DNA from: Angiostrongylus vasorum
Taxonomy: Eukaryota; Nematoda; Chromadorea; Rhabditida; Metastrongylidae
Assembly: GCA_018806985.1 (NCBI GenBank)
Contig: JADANN010000317.1
Coordinates: forward strand, 1 to 64,000
Direction of reading: 5' to 3'
DNA: 64,000 nucleotides
Below are positions 11,790-20,792 of the stretch, one piece after another. The notes below the pieces were generated by a model. It ran no database searches. It saw nothing but the letters and a program-made list of their open reading frames with translations, and was not told where the DNA came from. Position 1 is the first letter of the stretch; each line of letters begins with the position of its first letter. The translations under genes were made by a program, and so were the position numbers.

Positions 11790-12190
11790 AAAATGCCATA
11801 CAAATGGATTGTCCGCCATAAGCAGTTCGTGGACGGCTTCTCGCTTTATAGGACGGTGGCAAATGCCGAGAAGAAGTTCGATCCATATGGACCCGATGCC
11901 AGGGTCTCGAACGACTCTATTCACCACTCCTTGCCACATCTCTCTCTACCAATTCGCCATGATGACTTTTCAAAATGCGCTACAAAGAAGAATGAAAGTA
12001 ACTCAAGTCGTGAGAGTTCCTGAAACTGTCGTGGCCGTGGAGGGATTAGGCAATGCTTTATCGTCCATGCTTGTCATACATTCTTCGCTGCATACTGCGG
12101 TTACGGTATTGGCGATAATGACGCAGGCTCTCATCAGGGCATTGGCCAAGATTGGAACAAGTTCCTTTGCTCAAATGTTTGCTTTGACTG
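11790..12190 (-). pseudogene. Secreted-protein family, C-terminal part, copy D (broken)
   Basis: Minus-strand relic of the last two exons of the gene described at 18.4-20.8 kb. The first piece (about 12140-12010) reads CVIIANTVTAVCSEEC and ends VSGTLTT, followed by a likely intron remnant. The second (about 11965-11822) reads VIMANW, then a TAG stop where gene 1 has Ser (TCG), then REMWQGVVNRVV, a frameshift, and GPYGSNFFSAFATV with the stop in the expected place. The spacing of the conserved words matches gene 1. No N-terminal exons are visible in the following kilobase upstream (toward 13 kb); a SINE and a PLE occupy that space. Confidence 0.7.
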
Positions 12191-12429
12191 CAAGTAGAAC
12201 TGGTTTTTTTTAAATACTGTTCTGCTTTTTGTCAGCTGCATCAATTCGATATATAATAAGTGATGCAAAAACACTGCGTTAGATAGCCGAATCATTTCAA
12301 AGATGAACGTCTTTTAACTACTTTCAACTTGACCATGTATTGACATTTCTTTAAAAATAATAAAACTAGTGTTTATATCAGAATAAAGATAATAAAGTAC
12401 AGAGGTTTGTTGTAGATTGATGCCCGAAG
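12191..12429. other. Unassigned AT-rich stretch
   Basis: No coding or repeat signal that I can support. It is probably flank or intron sequence of the pseudogene copy next to it. Confidence 0.4.
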
Positions 12430-12665
12430 GACGCACTATGCATTCGACTAACAAGACGCATCACTGGAGGTGATTGAATGCGTAGATTGTCTATACAACG
12501 ACCACCGATGGCCTACCAATGAATCGAATCAATATTGCTATCTTCCCAGACCGGTCTGACACCAATTTGCCGACCTCGCATGGGATTGAAGGCATAGTGA
12601 GCTTGGTTGCGCGATCGATCCCTTGTGTATTATAGGGTGCCTATAGTAACTACTTTCACACGCCC
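12430..12665 (-). mobile_element. tRNA-derived SINE, diverged copy
   Basis: Minus-strand copy of the SINE seen best at 34385-34620. The shared 3' body (GGTCTGACACCAATTTGCC on the plus strand, and CATTCGACTAACAAGACGCAT) is clear. The tRNA-like head (12600-12665) is badly worn and the promoter boxes are no longer recognisable. Confidence 0.6.
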
Positions 12666-13219
12666 TCTTCATTAGAACAAGTGCGAAAATTTCTTCTTTC
12701 AGGCGTATGAAACACCATTTTGGTTTTATATTCGAACAAAGTTCCTTTTTAGAATACTTAATGTAATCAGCCAAACAATGGAGAAACATTTTTACAAGAT
12801 AGTAGAAAGTATCAAGAGAGATGAATGTTTTAGCGTTCGCTCATTTAAATGACTACAAGTGTTAAGAATTTGCCTCTGTAAGGAAAGCCATTTCTTGCTC
12901 TCACAACTCGTTGAAGCAGGGTGTAAAAAGCCGAGTAGTACTATATTTATAGGAAAAGGCCTGAACGTGGAGATTTTTGCTAGTTTCGCAGTAATAATAG
13001 CCCACTGGCTTCCTCCAAAAGCCTTCCTCATCTACAGTTCCTAGTTTGTTACTTTCACTGTAGATTTTATCCCCCTGTACTTTCCAGTAGAAGAAGCACG
13101 ATGCTAGATCCATTTGTACTATACTATATTTATAGGAAAAGGACGCATGATTCCCAGTCCCAGGGCATTTTTTATAAAAAAAAAGATTGGTATTATTATG
13201 GTTTTCGATTACTAGAGAG
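12666..13219. other. Unassigned stretch with a short direct repeat
   Basis: The word TATATTTATAGGAAAAGG occurs twice (about 12943 and 13126). Otherwise I find no conserved open frame or known family. Confidence 0.4.
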
Positions 13220-13870
13220 GCGCATGCAGCGCAGTGGTTGGACGCAAATAAAGGGGTTGGCAACGGAACAGCTACTGGCACCAAGCTTTGCCATTGCGTT
13301 TATGTCTAAAATAGGAGCCCCGTTCTCGGTCTTGGGCCGCTACTCTGCTGCAGATACATAGATGAGTGTTTTGTTATCTTTTATACTCAGAAGGAGATGG
13401 ACAAATGCTTTGAATTATTGAACGAACTGTCTGAGTACATTAAGTTCACTCGGGAGAAACCGGAAGAAAACTGGCTTCCATTTCTTAACGTTCAGATCAA
13501 CTTATCAAGTTGCGGTTACATGACAAAATGGTGCCGGGAACTAAGTAACAAAAACATCCTAGTCAAGCACTTGTCACAAACATGTTTTGAACAGCCACCG
13601 TTATGTGCACAAGTGGGGAACTAAAGGAGGAATCGCGTAACTTGGCTCGGCAAATAGCCATCTCCAATGGCTACGAAAAGTAACCCCATGAGATAAGCTT
13701 GGAAAGAGAACGACGCTCCAAAACGAACGCTTTGAAAGAAACAAACTCCCATTTATCTTGCTCGTTGTTAGCGTTGAAGTGGGTTTATCTATAAAGCGAT
13801 GCTGAAGAAGGGCAGATCTAGAGGAATCGGTGGCGATAATTGAAATACCATCAAATCCGCTATTGTTGAA
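13220..13870 (+). mobile_element. PLE fragment P2 (RT palm and thumb)
   Basis: Plus-strand, truncated at both ends. It reads LLCCRYIDECFVIFYTQKEM (about 13338-13400), NELSEYIKFTREKPEENW, LPFLNVQINLSSCGYMTKW and a weak continuation to about 13860 (EIPSNPL). The catalytic box is IDE instead of IDD (GAG at 13364-13366). The GIY-YIG domain is absent. Confidence 0.75.
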
Positions 13871-14185
13871 AGCAACAGACCAACTGTCTTTCCGTTCTAT
13901 TCAAAAGGTCATAGAAAGTTGTGGGTGTTTGGTAGTGCAGTTTTTTTTATTTTTTAAAGTTATGCGGCGTCTTCTGCTTAATAGCGTTTTATCTATACAT
14001 CGTTTCAAAGCTTCTCTTCAGTGCTTCAGTTCAGTGCTTAAAATACTTTGGTTAATGTCATTGCAAAGTGGCTTCCACTTAACTTCGGTAGGATTGATCA
14101 ATGTGCCCTAAAGCTGCTAACATTAGATTGTCATGAAAATTCAATTCGGCTAACGCGATGTTTTAAATCGGTGTCCACAGGTTTT
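13871..14185. other. Unassigned stretch
   Basis: AT-rich, short open frames only, no family recognised. Confidence 0.4.
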
Positions 14186-14275
14186 CGCAGTCCTGATGTG
14201 GTGTCGAGTCGGATCTTCTTCAGTGAAGCCCCATTTAAATCAACATCCGACTCGGTGCGACGACGAGATACCGAA
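14186..14275 (+). repeat. Arm of the 16.8-17.2 kb inverted-repeat element
   Basis: GTGTCGAGTCGGATCTTCTT and following bases match both arms of the element at 16.8-17.2 kb. Only one arm is clear here. Confidence 0.5.
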
Positions 14276-14340
14276 TCGAGAGTGCGAGAAACTGTGGATA
14301 TCGACTCTGATCACTGGGTCTGAGCAAGGTGAACACATCT

Positions 14341-14859
14341 AAACGTTAGTCGAATAAAGGTTCCGTATCAACCTCGAGCAAGCTGAACAATGCAAACACT
14401 CGCGTCTTGTTCTTTGTAACTCTTGACACCAACTTGGATGACACCAACTATTGAGGAATCTTCTAGTCTGTTGTACTATGCTTTCACAGTTATTTACTCA
14501 CGGAGAATCTCTGGAGGGACCGGTTCGATCTAAGAGACAGCATCAAACGACTAGAAGAATTCGTGATATCATAAAGAGGGTAAGTTTCACGCTTTAGGAT
14601 TGTGTAGTTTCTAAAAAATATTGTAAAACCTACTGATTGTTGGGAATTGAGTGATGGTGCGACTAAGCACAACTTAGTGATAAAGGAAGTGGCCAAGTGC
14701 TTGAGCAAAAAAAACAATATTGAATAGTAGGAGAGTGCGATCTGTTTGTGTAAGATAGTGAACACGAATTAGAGCTATTTTGATGATCTGCAGAAGTCTC
14801 GATATAGATTCTTTGAATCGTTTCTCAAAACTTCCTACTACTTTTCAACGAGAAAATGT
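14341..14859. other. Unassigned stretch
   Basis: No gene, repeat or RNA structure that I can support. Confidence 0.4.
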
Positions 14860-16080
14860 GTACTTGATGACTGCTCGAAACACATCGCTTCGCACGTTTG
14901 ATAGCTCGAGGAATCCAATCGCTAACGACTTCTCTCCATCGTATCTCGTTCATACGCACTACGTGTCGAGGCCCACCTTATCTTCGACTGTTTGGCGTAC
15001 ATAGCGGCACCTACGATTTTTGATTGTTCACGTAGATCGATGCTTCGGATCTCTTCCTTCACTTGTGTGACACGCGATACTCCTAGCATCCTCCTTTAGA
15101 CTGCGCGTTCAATAATTCTGAGTGGTCTTTCATCCTCCTTACGTAACGACCACGTTCCTGACACATACGGTGAAGTAGAAAGATTCGTCGAGTCGAAAAT
15201 GTGGGCATGGAGTCGTGTATTCCTTGTTCACTTCACTGCATCCTCGATGATGTTGATAATTTCCCAAGCTGCTCGTTTTCTCCTACTCACTTCTGGAGCC
15301 AAGTCGTTTATGATGATGATTTCCCGCCCTATATAGGCGTAGCTGGACTGGACCAATGGGGAGATATTCATTCCGTTGAGCATGATTGGGATATACCGTA
15401 ACCAATCCGTTTCTCGTGAACATCTTTCTGTGATGTTTAGGCAAAGATCAATCTTTCCAAAAGCCTTATCAAAGTCGGCAGGGCATTTCGTTCCGCTTGG
15501 CTAATTTTTGGTGTTGTAAGGACAATGTCATCAGCAAAGCAAAGATGGTGTAATTTCTGATCGTCTATTTTCAATTCCATAGTCTCGCGTTCCAATGTTC
15601 GCATGACGTTCTCGAGATTGGCGGTAAATAATTGTGGCGCAATGCTATCGCCTTGCCCAACCCCTTTTTGACGTCAATGTTAACATCGTTGTAGAATGTT
15701 GCTATCTTGGTTGTGAAATTTTTGTACACTTCACGAAGGGTCTTTATGAACTGAATGAGGAGTCCTTGACTATTAAGGGGTTTCCATGATAGATTCTATC
15801 TCCGTTGAGTCAACGGCCTTCTTTAAATCAATGAAAGTGAGACAGAGCGGTCTTCTGCACCTTCGCGATACTTCAACGTGTTTTGTTATCGTGTGAAAGT
15901 GGTCCATCGTACTAAATGCTTTTCGAAACACTGCTTGCTCACATGGCTCTCCTTCGTACAGTGTTCTGTCTAAATCTAGCAGTTGCCGATATCGTGGAGG
16001 TCACCCTTCTTGAAGAATAGCATGGTCTTGCTGGCCTTCCTTTAAGTGAAGACCTTGCATTCAGACAGGTAACGTGTAAA
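14860..16080 (-). mobile_element. RTE-type LINE relic R2 (RT and tail)
   Basis: Minus-strand fragment of the same RTE family as R1, covering RT to the C-terminal tail. Plus-strand text such as CGCACTACGTGTCGAGGCCC matches R1 near 3575, and TCATCAGCAAAGCAAAGATG matches the palm region near 4147. Many indels; no reading frame survives for more than about 60 codons. The 5' end abuts PLE P3 at about 16080, so the endonuclease half is missing, by 5' truncation or by later insertion of P3. Confidence 0.8.
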
Positions 16081-16084
16081 GAGC

Positions 16085-16720
16085 CCTAGCCAGTGTGTAT
16101 CTGATCTCTTGCAATAGATGTGAAGACGAATATATTGGCGAAACGGTCAGACCTTTATGTATCAGCATAAAAGAACAACTAGATGGTAAACAAGAAATAA
16201 AACAAGGTACGCCACTAAAAACGCATATGATACAAAAGAATAGCGGATCTGACCTCGAGATAAATGTTGCTTTCCTCGCACAGGGATTCAAAAACAGCAA
16301 CGCGCAAACTTTTCGAGGCCTTTAGGATAAGTGCTAAGAACCGGAGAATAAATAGCAGGGAAGAATGCCCTGAGATAGCGCATGATCTAACCCCGTATCT
16401 TAGGACTGATTTTTGATGTGAGGTGGTGCAATTATCAACCATATGCGACTCTAAGCGGCTGTTCTTGCTCGGTGAAAGGCAAATAAAAAACGGTAGGTTT
16501 TACGAGAAGCCGGTGATCGTGTAATTATTGTTCAAGTTTTCATCTCTCTGTTCGCGTTGTTGAAGCGTTTGACCTAGTAAATTACATATTAGTGTTCCCT
16601 TCCAGACTCTGAAGAAGGCGATTCTGCTGAAACAGCTACCGTTGTGTTGTATGTGTTACATTTATAAGGAAGTAAATGTATGCTGAATAACAACCTCGCG
16701 ATTGCTGTGAAAAGGAGAAC
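16085..16720 (+). mobile_element. PLE fragment P3 (GIY-YIG end and 3' region)
   Basis: It starts within the endonuclease: YLISCNRCEDEYIGETVRPL (16097-16156), which holds a GIY-YIG core of the PLE type (YLI then YIGET), followed by QLDGK, TPLKTHMIQKNSGSDLEI and a C-terminal tail reading in part as NRRINSREECPEIAHDLTP (about 16335-16393). Then comes a 3' untranslated region with a decayed hammerhead motif near 16602-16636. The RT is missing. Confidence 0.8.
16602..16636 (+). ncRNA. Decayed hammerhead motif, PLE P3
   Basis: CTGAAGA (16608-16614) and GAAAC (16628-16632) remain, but the GTC cleavage triplet is deleted and stem II is weakened. Expected to be inactive. Confidence 0.5.
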
Positions 16721-16799
16721 AACAGATTAATAATCAATGTTTGTACTGTTTAGCATAAACGAATTTGTGACAAACTTTGATTCGAGTGTGTTTTTCAAC

Positions 16800-17215
16800 G
16801 CCTTGGCTTTCTTCACAGCCGACAGCTCGAGTCGGTGGCGAACAGCCGTTCGTCGTCTGGTTGCGGGTTTTCGTAGTGGCATTGAGTCGAATTTTCTCAA
16901 GCGAAGCACCTCTCGAACGAGATGCTCACTCGACAACACTACTTTTACACAGTATGGTCGTTGAGTGATTAGCGACTAAAGTTTTCTTTTCATACCGAAA
17001 ATTCCTGTGCTGACCACTCTAGTACCGAATGCTGCAGGATCAACTGTCGACATGAAAAGAAATCATTGTCAGTTGAGAAATAGTGAACAACCGTCCTCTA
17101 TAAAACGGGCACTGTCGAGTGCTGTTCTCATTTAAGTGGTACTCCACTGAAGAAGATTCGACTCGATACCACTATGAAGACCCACAACGCGAGGAGCAGC
17201 GTTTGCGAACAACAG
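16800..17215. mobile_element. Inverted-repeat (MITE-like) element
   Basis: The segment 16853-16940 (GTGGCATTGAGTCGAATTTT and following) is a diverged reverse complement of 17110-17205 (AAGATTCGACTCGATACCAC). A third arm copy lies at 14.2 kb. No coding capacity. It is interpreted as a non-autonomous hairpin-forming element; its ends are not defined. Confidence 0.55.
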
Positions 17216-17217
17216 AC

Positions 17218-17419
17218 GCCGATCTTCGGCTCTCATGAAGACGAAGGCGTCGAAACCCTACGCCCAGTAGAAGTTGCTTAAAAAATCTCGTGTACGCTGA
17301 ACAATCCTAACAAATTTATTGATTATTCACACCGACCTTAAGTGAAAGTCGGTTCAGTTATTTAAAACAGTGAGTATTTAAAAGAAGCTGTTTATTATTC
17401 CAGTGAAAATTGGTGGTTG
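17218..17419 (+). repeat. Divergent PLE-type 3' end with hammerhead-like core, copy 1
   Basis: Nearly identical to 32881-33083. In plus orientation it shows a hammerhead-like core (17232-17256), then AGTGAAAGTCGG near 17340, reminiscent of the AATAGAAAGTCG terminus of the other PLEs, then a segment resembling PLE 3' UTR (GTATTTAAAAGAAGCTGTTT, compare 41732). The adjoining SINE follows at once. I read this as the end of one PLE unit joined to part of another; that is inference. Confidence 0.5.
17232..17256 (+). ncRNA. Hammerhead-like motif with core change G to C
   Basis: CTCATGA (expected CUGAUGA, third base changed), a perfect four-pair stem II (GACG-AAGG-CGTC) and GAAAC. The GUC triplet is absent. 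Probably dead. Confidence 0.4.
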
Positions 17420-17657
17420 CGCCATGCATTCGACTTCATTAGGTATCGTTGGAGGTGATTGGATGCATATCTGGCCTTTATAGTGACTCTTTGTGGGCTA
17501 GCGTTGTATCGAGCCAGTGTTACTATCCTCCCAGATAAGTCTGAAACCAATTTGCCGACCCCGGAAGGATGGAAGGCTTGGTGGTTCGTGGGCGCGAGGA
17601 TCTATTCCATATATGTGTTACAGTGGTGCCTCCAACTACTGCGCCACACGCACCCCA
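17420..17657 (-). mobile_element. tRNA-derived SINE copy
   Basis: Minus-strand SINE. The head GTGTGGCGCAGTAGTTGGAG (17650-17631) holds an A-box-like word (TGGCGCAGTAG). The 3' body matches the 34.5-kb copy through to ATGCATGGCGC. A B box near 17610-17590 is degenerate. Confidence 0.75.
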
Positions 17658-18421
17658 CAGATACACAAAGGAGAAGAATTCGTGAAACAAGTTGCCGGAT
17701 TGCCAGACTAACATTGAAATCAAAAAATTCAGTGCATAAAGCTCTCAAAATATTTGAGCTAAATTGCAAAAGTTTAAAAAAATGGACCGTTGGTAGGACC
17801 GCGTTTTTATCACGCGTGGACTAACATGGTGCTTAAAACTGATATTTAAATGTGAGAGAGGCACATTACGCTTCTATGCGAACTCTGTGCGGCTGGTCTC
17901 CATATAAACATACTCAGAGCAATACTCACAGAAAGGACCAAGTGTGCGAAGAAGCTTATATTGTCTTCAATGCGACCCTAGAGTTGGTTTAGCATTTTCA
18001 CTGCTTAGTTATGAGATGTTTGGGTGCGTAGCGAAAATTGTGGAAGTGTCAGGCTGTTCATAAATAATGAATAAAGTAACAACCTCCTGTGTTGCTTGTC
18101 ATGAACACAGTGAATTGTAATATTTGTTCAAACCTTTTGTTATTCTCCTTCTTGCATTCTTCTTTAAATTCGTGTCTTTAGACAGAAAGAAAGAGAGAAT
18201 TTCTTCGATTGCAAATAACTAAGCTCCTTCTTGCTCCTGTTGTACACGTTGAACTGCAATCGGGCAACCAGAGGTTCAGTAAAGGTTCTTAATATACCAC
18301 AAAAATTTTTTACGTTTTCTATGTTATTGAACAGTTTTGCGGCTAACTAGTTTATTGCTTTCAAGCTGCAACGGTTTAAAAAAAAATTTGTCCACTCCAT
18401 ACAGTTGTCGGCCGACTTACT
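17658..18421. other. Unassigned stretch
   Basis: Includes weak similarity to PLE 3' UTR text near 17850-17890 (AGGCACATTACGCTTC, as at 37756) and 17880-18060, so a worn PLE tail may be present. No gene found. Confidence 0.4.
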
Positions 18422-20792
18422 TCATGAGACGGTTGTAAATGCGGAGAAGAAGTTTGATCCAAACGGATTCGACGCCAAGTTTCTTACCACACTGTTCACC
18501 ACGCTTTGCCACATCTCTCTCGACCAGTTCGCCATGATCGGGTTTGTGGTCTGGAGAGACATGTTTCCTTTCAAAATGAAAAAGCGTTGAAAAGAAAGCT
18601 GTCCAAACCGTAAGTTCCTGAAATTGACAACGCTGAGGGTGGAACTCCCATTACCATATTTCCAGCACTTATCGTGCAGTCCATGTTGCATACTGCAGTC
18701 ACCGTGTGTCCAAATATTTTTCATTTCGGCATCATGTTCGATGCGACTGAAAGAAATTGCTTGATTGAAGGTTCTACCTCCGTTTAGAAATCAAGCAACT
18801 ACGAGAATTACTTCATTTCGGTGATTTTTGCCTATGAAAAGTTGGTGTACAACCACCAGTGGCCATAGCGGATCGTTTAGAAGTAGTCTATGAAGTAGTC
18901 AAGCGATTTCAAAGACCTTTTTTGAAATGGATTGAACCTATCAACTGTTGAGATTTTTTTATTTTTGGAAGAAAACGTATATTTTCATTAGAACGGGGTT
19001 CACAGTCTTTTCGCTTGGCGGTTTTACTTGCAGCTAACTTTGTACTGTCTCAGTTCAACTGTTTCGGGAAAACTTAACATAAAAAGCCTTTATTTTCAAG
19101 ATTACTCTAAGATTTGACAATCTCAAAAACAACTTTCCAGTGTGATTTAAACGACAGAAGAGATACGCATTTTAAGATTTTCCAAGTGAAAGGAACTTAT
19201 TACATTTTTTTTTGAAAAGTAGAAAGATAAATATTCACACAAATAACCCATAAAGTGGATTCTAAGCAGTTCAATCTACTAGCTTTTCGTGGAAACACTT
19301 ATGTCCCATTGCATTGTCTACCGGTGATCTAAACGACCTGTGATGTTTCCTTCGCAGTGCAAGTCTTTCCTTTCTTTAGACTCTAAATCTGCCGATCGGC
19401 CGTTGGGTATTGAAAACCCACCAGCAATCACGTCCCCAAGGTTAGCACTAGCACTGTTAACATCTACGTCCATGCATTGGAGTGGTTCGTAATTTATTCT
19501 TACTGCGAGCTGATCCAAAATGATTTGGATTATGGGATCAGGGAGGCCGGCGGCACGACCTTGTTGTTCGAGAAGGTCAAACACCTGAAGAAAAGAGTTT
19601 TCGTTAACTAGAAGAATTTTCAGGGAGTTTTTCAAGTGAAATACAAGAAGCCAGACAAGCCGGGTTGAAATCAAAATGCCGTCGAATCCTTTAAAAATTG
19701 AAGGTTTCATTAAACCTGTCCAAGAAATGAGAACTCACTGCTTGCATTACAGTACGCATCAAGAATCCACTGGCCTCATTTGCACTCGGTGAGGTCTGAG
19801 CAGCTGCACCAGTTGCCATTGAGAAAACCATCTGCACCGGCAAGGTGAAGCCGGTAACGTTGAAGGTCCTTGTGCTCATTGCGGCTGAAACTCAACAAAC
19901 TTTTCTACTGAAGAATTACGTAAATAGAACAAAGAATGCGCAACTTTTTTAATACATAGATGACATGTTAGGATTGATGAATTTTTACAAACAAATGATT
20001 GGAAAAAATTGTGAAGCAGTTAGATAAACGCGGATTTTTTTTTCGTGAAACAACCACAATGATGCTGAGATATTTGCAAAACTCCAGACCGCAGGTGTCT
20101 ACGGTGGGGAACGTAAGCACTATTGTCATTTCCAGGGAGTAACGAGTTCACCACCACACCATGCGAATCCCTCGTTTCGCCTGTCTCTCAGCTTGTTCTA
20201 TCGACCACTGCCGTCAGCAATCACCCGTCAACGGGATTGTTCGGCAGAGTGCAAATCGGCATGATCGTTAGAACTAGCTCAGAGACCGGGCGAAACGGGA
20301 GACCCGATGGTGTGGTGGTGAACACGTTACTCTCCGGAAAAAGACAATTCTGCGTTCGTTCACCACCGCAGACACCTGCGGTCCGGAGTTTTGCAAATAT
20401 CTCAGCATCATTGTGGTTCCTCCGCAAATACCTTACCTTAAAAAATTTGTAAAATGGCAGTAAATAAAAAACTCAACATTGTAAAGTGAGGATTGCTCAA
20501 TCTCGCCGTTATTGATAACAAATATTGTGATAGTTTGGCTCAGCCACTATTGGGCTGGGGAACGAAACTATTTCTTTTGAAATATTGTTCTTTGCGCTAC
20601 GACTTTCGTTTAAAGCAACAAAATACTAGAGATGTTAACATGATTGAGGTTCATAAATTTAAGCTTCAAGTTGCAAGTGTTTTTACTACAAGAAAAAATA
20701 TTTTGTTTAATACCTGGTCCAGCTGTACATCCGAACACTGTAGTTATGGTGAGAAGAGAAAACAGCAACGGACGTGCCATAACATTCGCCAT
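18422..20792 (-). pseudogene. Five-exon predicted secreted protein gene 1, one apparent nonsense mutation
   Basis: Minus strand. Exon 1 (20792-20714) encodes MANVMARPLLFSLLTITTVF plus GCTAGP, a signal peptide, and ends CCAG/GTATTA. Exon 2 (19884-19739) follows TTTCAG, encodes AMSTRTFNVTGFTLPVQMVF onward and ends GCA/GTGAGT. Exon 3 starts at 19584 after TTCTTCAG and encodes VFDLLEQQGRAAGLPDPIIQ and ILDQLAVRINYEPLQC; its 3' end is unclear, because the open frame runs on to a stop at 19318. Exon 4 (about 18742-18609) encodes TVTAVCNMDC and ends ISGTY. Exon 5 (18567-18422) encodes NPIMANWSREMWQSVVNSVV, then NPFGSNFFSAFTTVS and a stop. Phases join correctly at exons 1-2, 2-3 and 4-5. In exon 4 a TGA (18723-18721) sits where copy D has Cys (TGC). 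The pattern recalls nematode-only hypothetical secreted proteins; I cannot name it. If exon 4 starts later the gene could still work. Confidence 0.7.
20053..20418. mobile_element. Foldback element FB2 inside intron 1 of gene 1
   Basis: A long hairpin: 20053-20235 pairs with 20265-20418 (outer bases ACCACAATGATGCTGAGATA against ATCTCAGCATCATTGTGGTT). The inner part CACCACACCATGCG pairs with GATGGTGTGGTGGTG. No coding capacity. It belongs to the family of 7.7, 33.6 and 60.2 kb. Confidence 0.8.

Noticed and set aside
11809..12213. Plus-strand open frame of 134 codons as a gene
   Set aside because: The minus strand carries family-specific words (NTVTAVC, MWQGVVN) matching gene 1; the plus frame is its shadow and is not conserved at 18.4-18.7 kb.
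18422..18724. A single 100-codon minus-strand exon running through the exon 4/5 junction
   Set aside because: Its N-terminal part is in a different frame from TVTAVCNMDC; splicing from 18609 to 18567 fits the family better.
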